Source: Lycium barbarum (Eukaryota; Streptophyta; Magnoliopsida; Solanales; Solanaceae). Taken from it: 64,000 bases of DNA. Shown piece after piece: positions 49,590-61,434 of the stretch. The DNA is taken from NCBI RefSeq assembly GCF_019175385.1, contig NC_083342.1, positions 120,466,376 to 120,530,375 of the forward strand. The letters are read 5' to 3'. Each line of letters starts with the position of its first letter. Positions within the stretch are counted from its first letter, which is position 1. A program made the translations under genes and the position numbers. The notes under the pieces were generated by a model. The model searched no databases, was not told the DNA's origin, and saw only the letters and a list, made by a program, of their open reading frames with translations.

Positions 49590-50490
49590 TCGAATAAATA
49601 TTTTTAATCTTTTCTGCGAGCATGAAAATAATAATAAGGGTATGGGCGGGTAATTTTTTTAAAGGACATCCGTGATCTTTCCCCAAAAAATTTGACACAA
49701 TGCTCAAACGTAATTGTTTTCTGTTCCCCATGGGCCTCGGGCCCCCTGAAACGTAAAAGTCTGAAAACCTATATACACTAGGCTTGGAATAAACCAAGTC
49801 AGATTCTAAAAAATATACTGTACTTTACTTTAACTAAGCGGCGAGGAGGAATCAAAGTTGAATGATTGCCAGTAAAATTTACACACTTTAATATTGTACA
49901 ATGCAGTAATTTCTTAAATATTTGAAGATTGCATTACATTCTTTTCTAATTTACCCCGAAAAGATGATCAAATAATAAATGGAACAAGAATTGAACAAAG
50001 TCGATGGAATACATCCTCCAGGATAAGGAAGTGGCAATTATCCCTCCACTTCTCGAGATTCATTTCAATCAATAAATCTTTGCTCTTGTCACGGTTTCCT
50101 AATTAGTAGACTCACTTCACTTTATCAAGATGCAACAAAGTGAAACTCTTCTAATTAAAAAACAAAAGACATACGTACTTTTCATCCTAAGAAATAGCAA
50201 GTATGAAAGACTAAATGAATATTCTACGTGCACTTTTATTGGTGGGAGAAAAAAGGATGTTGAAGAACGACTAATCTTTCTTCCTTTTTAATGTTTTTTG
50301 TTTGTAAGTGCTAGAGCTTAATTCTCAGGGCACTTGCAAGCAAATGAAGAAGTAAACGCCTTGGCGATGAAGATTCATTTCATTTCAAGAAGTTGAAGTG
50401 ATCTATTACGAAAAAAGATGACTCCATAATTTAAATTTGACAGTTTAATCTTTAATTCTTATTATTAAATTGATTATACTTTTAAAATAG
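49590..50490. other. No gene recognised
   Basis: AT-rich sequence with accidental frames only. Confidence 0.5.
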
Positions 50491-50539
50491 TAGTTTAAAT
50501 TCTTTTTAAAATTTTAATAGGGGTCCTCCTATCTAAACG

Positions 50540-50660
50540 GAATTCTGAAGCGAGCGAGCAAGTTCCCTATTCTGTAACTCCTCCATCTTAGCTGCAAGGG
50601 CGGCTTCGTCGGTTTGATTTAATTCCAGCTGGATGGCCCTAGTGTAGTCGGCTAGGAAGC
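50540..50660 (-). pseudogene. Coding-like fragment of unknown origin next to organelle DNA
   Basis: The minus strand reads RAIQLELNQTDEAALAAKME then ELQNRELARSLQNSV and a stop. Its composition is less AT-rich than its flanks and it looks like real protein. It may belong to the same mitochondrial insertion as atp6, but I do not recognise it. Confidence 0.35.
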
Positions 50661-50719
50661 TTGGAAGCTATATCATATCAAATGGGTTTAGAAAGTCTGA
50701 TAAAAAAAATTAGAAAAAA

Positions 50720-50850
50720 GGACTGGGATTTATAGTTCTTGCATTAACCGGTCTGGAATTAGGTGTTGCTATATCACAAGCCCATGTTTCTACGATCTTA
50801 ATCTGTACTTACTTGAATGATGCTATCAATCTTCATCGAAGTGCTCATTT
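50720..50850 (+). pseudogene. atp6: Mitochondrial atp6 3' fragment (NUMT)
   Basis: The frame GLGFIVLALTGLELGVAISQ, then AHVSTILICTYLNDAINLHR, is the C-terminal membrane segment of plant mitochondrial ATP synthase subunit a. Only about 40 codons are present. The fragment is nuclear because it lies between nuclear repeats. A direct repeat of about 30 bp (TAGTTTAAATTCTTTTTAAA type) brackets the segment at about 50491-50520 and 50933-50962. Confidence 0.75.
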
Positions 50851-50964
50851 TTTTTTTTTTTAATATAATTGAACAAAGGCGAGTCTGAATGGGTAAACTT
50901 AGTTGTGGAGCATTCCGAGTCTTTGCTTAAAAGTAGTTTAAATTGTTTTTAAAATTTTAATAAT

Positions 50965-52124
50965 TCTTACTTAAAAGTAGAATATAGATTTCAATGTGAG
51001 AGACTTGGAGATTTTGAGAATAAATCAAACAAGTAAAGTACTTCTTTAAGAAGCAAGAAGGGACACTAGACCGGCCAGCTCCGATGGATGCGCTAAATTT
51101 TAGAAAAATAAATGAAAAATAGCAAGATGGACATGAGACTTGAACTCCTGACTTTATTAGTTGAGCTGTATACAATAAACATTGTAGCATACGCCTCGTT
51201 AAACTTATAATTTAAGATGTGTTTTGAAGAAATATCATTAATATACATGATGTAGGAAACAAAACATAAATGCACGATGGCATTCTTTGCCCAAGCCCAT
51301 ATAAGAAAGGAGACAAACCATCCCTTTTTATCCGATGTAATACATTTCAACACCACATTCACGTTCAGTGCTTGACATCTAAAGCATGGGCAATTTAAAA
51401 TGGGGGTCAAACATCGATGTACAATAATTGAATTGGTCCCGCTCTGATACCATATAATGAAATTAATCTTGGATCTAACTCAACCCTAAAGCTAATTTAT
51501 GAGGAGATAATTGTCCAAGGAAGATCATATAAGCATACCCTCCATCCATTTCTCACATGTTGTGGGATTTTTCAACATCATTTCACGTGATATTAGGACT
51601 AAATTTTAATATGTCCATTTTCACAATTATTTTCTCTCAATATTCTATCACAATAACTTCTCTCTATTTTGCTCATAGTTGTTCAAGGGTTGTCTTTCTT
51701 AATTCAATCAATTAAGTCATTAACTTTACTCTAAGCCAACTCCTTAGCATATTGAAGTTAGTCTTTCTATTTGATTTAGACATATTCTTCAAGAGCGTGT
51801 GCACTCTCTCCACCCTATTTAGTCATTTTTACCTTTTCACGAAAAAAAAAAACTAATTAGATTCACATTTAAAGTTCTATAACAGATTTTTATATGTGCA
51901 AGATCGTGTTAGAGAAGATATTATTTGTCCCAACACAGATTGTGTAAGAATTTCCAAAATAGTTTAAAATTAATGATCTCAGACAACTCAACTCAACGCT
52001 CTTTGAATTAGATGCTTCGATTCTTTTTAATAATTTTTAAAGGAAGGATTATAAAATGTGAGAGGTTCAGCAAAACTGAGAAAACAGATAGCTGATAAGT
52101 TGTCAAGCTAAATTTAAAGTCATA
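50965..52124. other. No gene recognised
   Basis: AT-rich; frames such as 51093-51410 on the minus strand show no family features. Confidence 0.5.
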
Positions 52125-52358
52125 CTCCCTCCGTTCCAATTTATACAGAGTGTTTGACTAGCCACGAAATTTAAGAAAAAAATGAAGACTTTTGAATTTT
52201 GTGATTTAAAACAAGCCAAATAAATTTTTATGGCTAGAAAATCATTTTGATTAAGGGTAAAAGAAGAAATTTAAGATTCAAATTATTTCTAATTATTGAA
52301 AAATGTCATTCTCTTTGAATTGATTAAAAAAAAGTATCATATAAATTGAGACAGGACG
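52125..52358. mobile_element. Stowaway-like MITE, 234 bp
   Basis: It starts CTCCCTCCGTTCCAATTTAT after TA and ends ATAAATTGAGACAGGACG before TA, an imperfect inverted repeat. It contains AGAGTGTTTGACTAG. Confidence 0.75.
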
Positions 52359-52656
52359 TATATAATATTGAACATATAATACTTTAGATGGTTGAAAAAG
52401 CGAGATTTTCGGAACTTTTGAGAAAAAAAAAAAAAGAATAAACGAGACTTTTACTTAAAGAAATTAAGAGGATCAATTTTATTAGAACCGGAGAAATATA
52501 TAATTACTTAGGAGGTTGTAGTCAATACACTTTCTAGACTAGGTAATCAACCTTTTCAAAATCAAGAAAAGGGATGGAGAACATTCACTTCACCCATTGC
52601 TTGGATAGACAAGTGGACAACAAGTGGTAGTTCTCCGTTCAATTAGTTATAAAAGG

Positions 52657-52660
<4 letters not shown>

Positions 52661-52717
<57 letters not shown>
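52661..52717 (+). repeat. (AT)n microsatellite
   Basis: About 56 bp of uninterrupted AT dinucleotides; a second short (AT)n run is at 52930-52945. Confidence 0.95.
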
Positions 52718-52718
<1 letters not shown>

Positions 52719-52949
52719 ATGCAGTGGTAATCAAATTCTCCGGCTACACGATGAGAAAAAAACATTCGTGAACTCCTCTCCATACAGTCAAGTGGCTTTC
52801 ACTCCTGAAGGCTACTCAAGCCACTTTAGTGCAAACTAGAAGGAAATGATCCAAGTATTTTTCTCCCAATTTCCCACTCTGTCTGTGAGGCAAAACCTCA
52901 CCACACTACACTTTGAGAGAGAAGAGGATATATATATATATATATTCAA

Positions 52950-55013
52950 AGAATATTTTAAGGCAAGCTTTTTTAAAATGCGAGATCTGTAATCTTAAAA
53001 ATAAAACAGCCCGTTTACTAAAACATGTCAGAGTGACTTGATTACGTGAAAATTCTTACACCGATAGTATTTATATAATTTAAACTTGTCGGAAAATGAG
53101 AACACTTTACCCTTTGATTCTATTAGTATTCTTTTCTCATTTCTCTTCTAATAATGAGAAACTATCAAGCAAGTTATCTAATTTAGTGAGAGTATTGAGT
53201 CCTCTGGCTCTGGGACCATTAAATTAAAGCAAATGATGACAGGAATAATGGAGCAAAAGATAACTTTCCAAAACATTGAGGACCCCAACAGATGCCATTA
53301 TTCCAAGGCCTTCAAGATCAATAATTGATGATGAGTTGCTAAGAGAAAATTTACAGATCATTCCCTTCTTTCCCAATGTTATAATTACCTTCAAGATACT
53401 TTGTCAATCATTAAGCATTAGACAACCAAATTTTTATTAAGGACAAGATAGCAATTTATATGGTTGTAAAGCTTGCAAGACAAAATCATAAAACAAAATT
53501 TCGTTGATTTGTATCACGATAGTGTTTGGATCAGTTTTAATTCGTTTTGATTATGTTATTACCTTCCACCAACAGAAGTAGCAAATAACTTTGCCTTCAA
53601 AATTCAAGGATATGCTTGGAAGGCCGTTTTATAATTAGATACAGGTATAATATATTCTAACGTTTTGTCGGGTTAAAATTATTCGGTCAACATAACATTA
53701 GGTGTAATAAAGGGGAAGTAATTATACTTTCCAATTTCCAAAGTAACCGGCGAATTGGTAGAAATGTCACAGCGTAATTACCATATGAATTCATTTTTTA
53801 TTTTATTTTTTCATTTACACACACACACATTACATATTAAAACTTAATTACATGTTAATCTAATTTTAAAAGTTTGTCTCATTTTTAATTAACTTTTATT
53901 TAGAATAATATTACATATGTAATCATACTTGTTCAACCAAACATGATTTATTAAGAATAACATTATAATTAGACGATGATAAAAAAAACATGCGGAATTA
54001 CTATATTGCACAATTATGTATATGCATAAATTTTCATAATTATTTTCCTCTAATGAAAAGAAATCGCCTAATAATTTTCTCTAGTTACCTACTTCATGAA
54101 CCGTTAGTTCAGACTTTTTGAGTGCACCATAGATTCATTGATTTTCAAGCATGAGTGCGGTTGTTAACTCCAAGATGTCATTCATTCATTCTTTTCATGG
54201 AAAATGTGATGTTAGAGGCAATAAAAAACTTTCTTTTAACTCTTCCCTACTTATTCAACAAGTGCGCCTCACTTTTTGGGTTCAATTTTGCTATCAAAGC
54301 TTTTCGAGAAAAAATTAGAACTTCAAAACTCTTATGTGCTTTTTAAGAATAAAAAATTTGCTTAAAAAATGAAACTACATTTTTTGACAGAAGCAAAAGC
54401 CAAAATTAGAGCTCAATTTTCAAAAAACTACTACAATATTTTTCGAAAAAAAATCTTCTATGGAAATCCAAATACACAAAATTTCCTCGCAATTTTTTTG
54501 TCCCCTGGAGTTTAATAACAGCTCTATTTTTGGTAATTTTGTTATGGGAAGTCCGGAGTTTGACCAGCATCCAACTAAAACTAGAACTAGATCTGAAGAA
54601 ATTCTGATAGTAACTGAAAGCATTTAAAATAGGACATCAAATAGTCAAACTAGAGTCAAAATGGATCTTTTTTTGTCACCACTCAAAGACAAAGGCGAGT
54701 CGTTGTGTTTGTTAAAAGAAGTGATGGTTAGAACCAAACAACACAAACTGCTTTTGATCACATGGGGGTCTCAAGATTCAAAGTAACTAACACAAAGTGA
54801 CAAACATCATTACAAACTATAAGTCCAAGAAAGAGCAGTAACATTGACCGACTAGTTAGGGTAACAAAAGAATAACACATTTTTCAATATTTAATAACAA
54901 TTTAATTTTCAAATTATCAATTAGACAATTTATAACTCATTTTAAACCACAAATTAAAAAGATAATTTTTTTTTTTAGTCAAACATCTTCACATATATTA
55001 AACCAGAGAAAGT
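52950..55013. other. No gene recognised
   Basis: AT-rich intergenic DNA with no repeat ends or coding motifs that I can identify. Confidence 0.5.
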
Positions 55014-55029
55014 AAAGAGTATTAGGAAG

Positions 55030-55209
55030 ACCAACAAAAGGTGTGGTGAGATGATTGAGATTCCTCTTACGCTTAATCAGGGATTATGGGTTCGAGTCCC
55101 CTGATACAGAAAAAATTATGTTGGTGGCGCACCCAAAAACTGGGTCATGCAATATGCCATTCGAATTTAATCAGAGTTTTAATGTGTACCGACACACCGG
55201 ATGAGAAAA
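55030..55209 (+). mobile_element. tRNA-derived SINE
   Basis: It has a tRNA-like head with the B-box GGTTCGAGTCC (55089-55099) and a tail GACACACCGGATGAGAAAAA. The flanks AAAGAGTATTAGGAAG (55014-55029) and AAAGAGTGTTAAGAAG (55210-55225) match at 14 of 16 bases, an old target duplication. Confidence 0.82.
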
Positions 55210-55605
55210 AAAGAGTGTTAAGAAGTGAAGGAGAGAGAAAGAAGGAAAGAGAATAAAGAGGTTAGTGTCATAATTAGGTTAAGCAACAAGGGCAAAAGAC
55301 AAAAGAAACCATCAAAACCTCAACCAGTATTTGTGACTTTTGATGAAAGGTGTCTCTTTCCTAAAGAGACACCAAAAACAAGGACCACTTCCCTTCCCTT
55401 CTCTCGCCTAACCTTCTTACAATTCTGCACATCACCAACTTCACTTTACACATCAGATTAAACCTCTCATGGATTTGCTGGCCCAAATACAGCAACTAGA
55501 TAATGCATATTCCTAATTTTTAGGGGTATTAAATAACTTGTATTTTATTGAATAGCTGGTGTGATAGAGATTATCATTAAGTAGAAACTAAAATCATTTT
55601 AATTA

Positions 55606-55892
55606 CTTTCTCCATCTCAAAATATTTATCGCATTTTTTATTTATTTATACGACCCTTAATAAAGCATTTATAAAGGTAGTAATTTTGACTATTTTACCC
55701 CGTTAGCATATTTCATCATGTTCTCTCTCCTCAATAAATATTTACTCCATTAATGATGAATATTCTTAAATGTTGGTATGTGAACACATAAAATCAGTTG
55801 ATCGATGTAATTAATACAAGGGCATACTAGGAAAAAGCTACTTAATTTTATCTTCGATCAATAAAACGAAAAATATTTTGAGACGGAAGAAG
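55606..55892. mobile_element. Stowaway MITE, intact sister of the one at 40732-48896
   Basis: It starts CTTTCTCCATCTCAAAATAT after TA and ends with the complement of CTTCTTCCGTCTCAAAATAT before TA. Its internal sequence matches both halves of the split copy. Confidence 0.85.
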
Positions 55893-56324
55893 TATCATTA
55901 CAAAACTAATCATTATTTCTTAATTTTGTATTAAAAAAATTGGCCATAAAGTTTTTCTTGCATATTCATGGTAAATCAGTGTTTATATATATAGAAGGAA
56001 CTATAATTTTCGATGTGAAAAGTGTGAAAAGAGTGAATTTACAAGATCCCAAATAAATTAGCTTATTCCAAATAGGTCTTGTTATACTAAAATTGTGTTT
56101 ATGCATAAATCTCATAAGACGAACTTTACTTAAAAAAACTTACTAAAATAAAAATTATGTATAAGTGTATAATATTGTAAGATAATGTTCAATGGATATC
56201 GCAAACGCTGAAATTTGATATTTGTAATATTGAAATACTCCTATTTATACCCCAAACAAGTCCAATGTATTTCTTCCAAGTTGTTCACTGCTTGCTTTGA
56301 CCTCTAACATTAGAAGCCTCTCAT

Positions 56325-56979
56325 TGTTTACCCCGAAATTGGGAAACCAATTGAATTTGTACGCGGGTATAGGATATGTGCTTAGATCTTGATTTATATT
56401 TAATAGCGGAAAATAAGCGTGTGAGTATTTGGTAATAAAACGGCTAGTAACGGTGATTTGCTTAATTTGCTACGGACATGAACGTTTAGAAGCCATGTTG
56501 AATACTTAATGGAAGAAACACAACGTAAATGGAAACAAACGGCCTTGGCCGGATCAGATATTAAGAGAGAGATTGCATATATATTTTTCTATTGCAAGTG
56601 TTCTTAGAAAATAAAGAAGTCAACCCTTACAAAGGAGGGGGATATGCCCTATTTATAGTGTGACTTCCATGGGTTTCATCCAATATGAATTAATAAAATA
56701 ATAATAATAAGGACAACTCTGCACGGATTTGGTGGGATTAGACTGACGGCGCCGTCTGACACACGCATGGTGGGTAGTTGACCATGACAGGACGCTACTG
56801 GCACGTGGCTCGCGTGTAACGGCCACACGGACCAACGGCTACTCGAACCAACGGCTATACGGACCAACGGCCATGAATGCTCGGGTCACCGGGCTTGGTT
56901 GTTCCAATGACGAAGAAGACAGATCAATCGGTCCCCTCGCTCCACCGGTTTGCCTCGCATCCGGTTTTTACCGTATACA
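56325..56979 (-). mobile_element. 655-bp solo LTR
   Basis: The plus strand starts TGTTTACCCCGAAATTGGGA and ends TTTTACCGTATACA, with target duplication CTCAT at 56320-56324 and 56980-56984. On the minus strand a TATA box CTATAAATAGGGC lies near 56647-56659, which orients the LTR. Tandem 'ACGGACCAACGGC' words occur at 56826-56868. No internal region. Confidence 0.85.
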
Positions 56980-56984
56980 CTCAT

Positions 56985-58017
56985 AATGTTATTGTTGCAA
57001 GATTTTCTCATGTTCTTCACATGATCATAGATTCCGGTTATCACATGAAACGTGCTAAACAACGATTAATAGCCCACATATTCACTCACTAATATAAAAT
57101 GGGATAAAATCAAATTTGATATTTATCGAACTTATTAAGCTTCCTCTACAATATGAAAGTCAAACTTCTTAGTTTAAATTGTTTTAATTTGAAAATTGAT
57201 TGCTCCAATTTTTAATATGAAATTACAGAAAATATTCTAAATATTTAAAACAAAAGCACTTGAAAAGATTGCTGTAAAAGAAAATCGTATACTACTCATA
57301 AGTTAAAAGGAAAATATCATTTGCTTTTCGCATTACTATCAAGTTCAAATTGGGAAAGAGAATAACTTTATTTCCCAAGGCATTATACTTTGGAAAGAAC
57401 TTTAGTACACCAATTATTTATACCAAACCTCATCGGTATACCATACTTAAGCGATAGGTTTAGGCGAGAGTACATAGTAATCAATTATGGATAGCAATAA
57501 AAAATGTCATGCATTAATTTGTTTTGGATGAAAAATACTAGGTAACATGTGTCATGTATTCATTTAATTTGGAATATCATCATGTTTCAATATGTTTTTT
57601 CCTTATATTTCATGAGTTAAAAGTTATAGGCGTGTATTTATTCTTTTGTGATTAATCTTGAATACTTAAATCTTTAATAATAGATCAAGCAAGACAAATT
57701 AGCAAATTTAATTACACATAATTATAGAGGAAAAAGGGAGATGAATGAGGCAAAAGGGCCAAAATACAACTAAGCATTACGAAGGCTAAGCTAACTTTAG
57801 ACTAAAAAACGAAATATAGTCTACTAAAATAAAGCTAAAACATTCAACAAAGAAGCAACAACCCACTAAAAGATTAAAGCCCCCCAACACTAGCACCTGG
57901 CATTTTCTAAATTATACCCTAATCTCTGCATTTTCATACTTAAATATCTACAATAAAAAACCGAAAACAAAACCCGTAGTTATACAAGTAGTATAAGCCG
58001 TTATACATGTAATTCCA
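56985..58017. other. 3' flank of the HIPP gene, no other gene seen
   Basis: AT-rich. The HIPP 3' UTR and polyadenylation region should lie at about 57700-58017. Confidence 0.5.
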
Positions 58018-59406
58018 TTACATAATAAAGCATCCATTTGGATTTTCATCACTAAACATTTCAAACGAATCTAACGGCTGGCGTGGATACGTATCCACAT
58101 CGGACGGTGGAGGTACCGTAACAGGACCAGAATACGTATACGCATACGAAGTTGGAGGTGTTGGAGCATAATATGACGCCGTATAGTTGCTCGTAGGTTG
58201 TGCGGTATTGTAGCTAACAACGTATGCTGGTGGTGGGGCGTAGTATTGAGGTCCCTGCTGTGGGTAATAATGATAACCTGGATGACGTGGAGGGCTATGA
58301 TTGGCTGGAGCAGAAATTTGTGGTCCCATGTCATGATGTTCGAATTGTGGACCAGCAGGAACAACAATTGATGGTGTGCCCTCGGTGTTACTGTTTTGCC
58401 CTTTCTTTTTCTTCTTTTTGCCAATAGTGCTATTTGCTTCATCACCTGGGTCACCACCGCTTTTTTCGCCACTAGCAGAAGCATTATCACTAGGAATTTG
58501 TTGTTTACCGGCTGAGTCGGTTACCGGCTTTTTCCCTTCAGATTTTGATTCCTTTACCGTTTCATCACCGCCTACATTATCCTTAGACACTGCCGGTTCA
58601 TCAGCAGAGCCGGTGCCGGTTTTTTCCTCCGGTTTAGTTGAACCGGTACTGGATTGTTCACTCTTTCTGGGTATTTCATTGCTAGCATCTTGAGTTTTTC
58701 CAGAAGGTTCTTTGGGTACTACATTTTTCTCAGTTGATTTGACATCTTTGTGGTTACTGGTTTCGGATTGGCTAGTTGTTGGTGCTTCTTTGTTTTGTGG
58801 GCCATTTTGTTTATCTTTGTTCTTGGGTTTAGAAGGCTTTTTCTCCTTGTGATCAGTAGACTGTTGGGGTATTAATTCGGCGTGTTTGCCAGACTTTTGT
58901 AGTTTCCTGAGTAAAGATTCTGCTTCTACGTCCCCAGTAACTGTTGCTCTCTGTTGCTTGAGATCAATATCTATAGCATACACCCCTGAAAAGTTGAGAT
59001 AAAAATTCAACTTTCAAGACAGACCAACATGAAACTTTCAAACTTCATTCTAACCAGATAAAGAAATTTCAAAAGATACTTTTTTTTTATCATCAGACAA
59101 ATTAAAACCATGTTATGAAGCTCAAGAAAAGAAAGGAAAGAGGGGGGGGGGGGGATAAATACCATGGACTTGTTGTAGAATTTTCTTGACTTTCCTTTTG
59201 CAGCCTTCGCAGTGAATGGAAACTTTCAGGACCCATGTCTGTAGAAATAAAACAGAAGAAAATATTAGTAGCAGAGAAAAAGGGAGGGGGGGGGGGGGGG
59301 GGGCTTTGAGGCAAAACACAAAGAAGAATGGAAGTAAGAAGTTAAGAAGACAAACCTTGTAGTTGAGGCGTTCAGGGTGGTCTTCTTGACCGTCTTGTGC
59401 TGCCAT
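58018..59406 (-). CDS. Heavy-metal-associated isoprenylated plant protein (HIPP)
   Basis: There are three exons: 59356-59406 (17 codons), 59163-59238 and 58018-58985. They are joined at AAG|GTTTGT...CTACAG|AC and ATG|GTATTT...TTTCAG|GG to give 364 aa. An HMA domain spans about residues 18-80, with the metal-binding pair C27-x-x-C30 (SIHCEGCKRKVKKIL) and the usual YAIDIDLKQQRATVTGDV strand. A long, low-complexity Lys/Ser/Glu-rich linker follows (about 90-240), with KKKKKK near its end, then a Pro/Tyr-rich tail. The C-terminus CFIM (Cys361) is a CaaX box for farnesylation, so membrane association is expected. The family binds heavy metals and is linked to metal homeostasis and stress. Both introns carry long C-runs on the coding strand (G-runs on the plus strand). 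The gene is intact. Confidence 0.95.
59143..59302 (+). repeat. Two poly-G tracts in the HIPP introns
   Basis: About 12 G's at 59143-59154 (intron 2) and an almost pure G tract at 59281-59303 (intron 1). On the coding strand these are C-runs close to the splice sites. Lengths may be affected by sequencing error. Confidence 0.85.
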
Positions 59407-59600
59407 TGCTTTACTAGACTATAAGCCAAGAAGGAGGAGGAAGGAATTGGGTGAAGAAGAGGAATTAAAAGATTTGTTTGCTCTAAAGAGAGAGTGAAGG
59501 GAGAGAAGGCTTTATTCAAGAGAGAGGAAAAGCGGAAAGTGAGGGAGAGTAGAGTGCATAGAGAAAAGCGCGAAGCTATGTTGGTGTTTACACGGAGTGT

Positions 59601-59608
59601 ATTTTATA
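59601..59608 (-). promoter_or_regulatory. TATA box of the HIPP gene
   Basis: The minus strand reads TATAAAAT within CAGTATAAAATACACTCC, about 195 bp upstream of the ATG. A CT-rich leader follows (CTCTCCCTCACTTTCC). Confidence 0.65.
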
Positions 59609-59697
59609 CTGTTGAGTTTCGGGACTTACATACCAATTGAATCATAATTCTGTTTTCATAATTTCCTGAATCATTTTTTTTTTAAATGCAAATGTTA

Positions 59698-59959
59698 CTC
59701 CCTCCATTTTATATTAAATGACTTTTTTAATTTTTTATTTTATTTCAAAATAAGTGACGTTTTAAAATTTTAAGAAGAAATTAATTTTATTCTTCTAAAT
59801 TTATCTTTATTTTTAATCAAAAATCATTAAATAATATTTCTTTTTCTAAGCATTAATTGGGGATAAATTAGTAACAATACTCATAATTTTTTAGAAGTAA
59901 TTAATTTCTTAAAGAGTGTGCATGAATTAAAAGAGTCACTTATTATGAAATAGAGGGAG
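59698..59959. mobile_element. Stowaway MITE, 262 bp, upstream of HIPP
   Basis: CTCCCTCCATTTTATATTAA at the left and the complement of CTCCCTCTATTTCATAATAA at the right, with TA on both sides. It lies about 90 bp upstream of the HIPP TATA box. Confidence 0.88.
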
Positions 59960-60091
59960 TAGTATCAATTAACGTGCGTGCTTCGAAACTTGGGAAGTAA
60001 TAGAATAAAGGAACAAAAAGAATTTATTTGAAAAAATTGGAGAAGATTTTTTGAAGAATCTTTCTTTTAATTAAAACGTTATTTTGTACTA

Positions 60092-60344
60092 CTCCCTCCG
60101 TCTCATATTACTTAGCAATGTTACTAAAAATATATATCTCAAAATTACTTGTTCATTATAAAATTAAGATAAAATTAATTAAATCTTACCCTTAGTATTA
60201 AATGTTCTTGAAAATAGTCAATATTGATTATAATGTATTTATTGGAAAGAGATAAGAGTAAGATAGTAAAATACATCTTTTATTTATGATTTCTTAAGGT
60301 GCATGCAAAAGGGAAAGTGACCAAGTAATATGGGACAGAGGGAG
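60092..60344. mobile_element. Stowaway MITE, 253 bp
   Basis: CTCCCTCCGTCTCATATTAC and the complement of CTCCCTCTGTCCCATATTAC at the ends, TA on both sides. Confidence 0.9.
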
Positions 60345-60353
60345 TAATATTGT

Positions 60354-60480
60354 GCCGAGGGTCTACTGAAAATAGCGCTCTATCTCTCAAGATAGAAGGG
60401 TAAAATCAGCGTATACTCTACCCTCAGAGACCCACTTTGTGAGACTACACTAAGTATGTTGTTACTACTGATGTTTTTGT
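60354..60480 (+). mobile_element. SINE/RTE-type 3' end fragment
   Basis: GCCGAGGGTCTACTGAAAAT, then GCGTATACTCTACCCTCAGA and CACTTTGTGAGACTACAC, follow the 3' part of TS-type SINEs and RTE LINEs (compare the LINE tail at 3240-3340). The tail GTTGTTACTACTG is a decayed (TTG)n. The head is missing. Confidence 0.65.
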
Positions 60481-61425
60481 GTGAATATTTCTTTTTTTTC
60501 TCAAAAGTTCTTAAAAATTTGTCAAGATAGTTTTACCCAAGAAATGCTTATTAAACCTTGAATGAGCAAAACCATCGATATTTTTCGTTCGTTTGGTGTA
60601 AAATATCTAGTTATTTAACTGAATTGCATATTATAAGGACCATATTTCAATTTATCAATAACGTAGAGACCAAAAGTATTAGTATACTCCAATAAAAAAG
60701 TTTTGGAGTTGGAAAAATGACCTTTGAAAATCAAAGAATTACTGCTGCAGGTGAAAAATATTTAAAGAAAATTTGTCGATCAAGCACAACATTTTTATTT
60801 GTTTTGCAAGAAGCCGTGCAAGCATACTTATACTTTCATCTTTGACGGAACACGTAATAACAACTTTTTTTAAATTAATGTGAAATTTCATCTAAACATA
60901 CGATTGGAAAAAAAGGGAAAGGGACCATCACTGCAATAATATTTAATTGTAGAAAACTAAAAATTAAATTACGGATACTCCTTCATGAAAACCAAAAGAA
61001 AAGCTTTGCTTTAGCCTTTGTTCTTTAACTTTTCCATAAACTTTTGCGAATGTAGCATGTAAACAAAAAAAGTTGCTAGAAAATATATTTATTTACTTGC
61101 GTTTGTACGAATTAATCATGGTACAAAACAAGAAAGCAGTTGGTTTTATGTACCTCACACTTGAAATATCATTAATTATATTTGGGTTAAGACTTTGATT
61201 TCTACGATGAGAGATATGTAACTCTCAATGGACCTAGAGAAGATTTGAATTCCACTATAGAGTCCTTACCACAATTTCTCCGTATTGGAAGCTCGACTTT
61301 AAGGAAGAAAACGTGTATATGTGGAATCTATTTTAGGAAAATTTTCTTAACATATTCGAAGATGTTTCACAGAGGATTCAAAAAGTTTTGGGATCCTTAG
61401 GTCGATTAATGGTCGATCATTTGGA
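60481..61425. other. No gene recognised
   Basis: AT-rich intergenic DNA without recognisable repeats or coding motifs. Confidence 0.5.
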
Positions 61426-61434
61426 ATTTTAAAA

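Noticed and set aside
58071..58490. 139-aa frame overlapping the HIPP gene
   Set aside because: Same strand but a different frame from the well-supported third HIPP exon; no domain.
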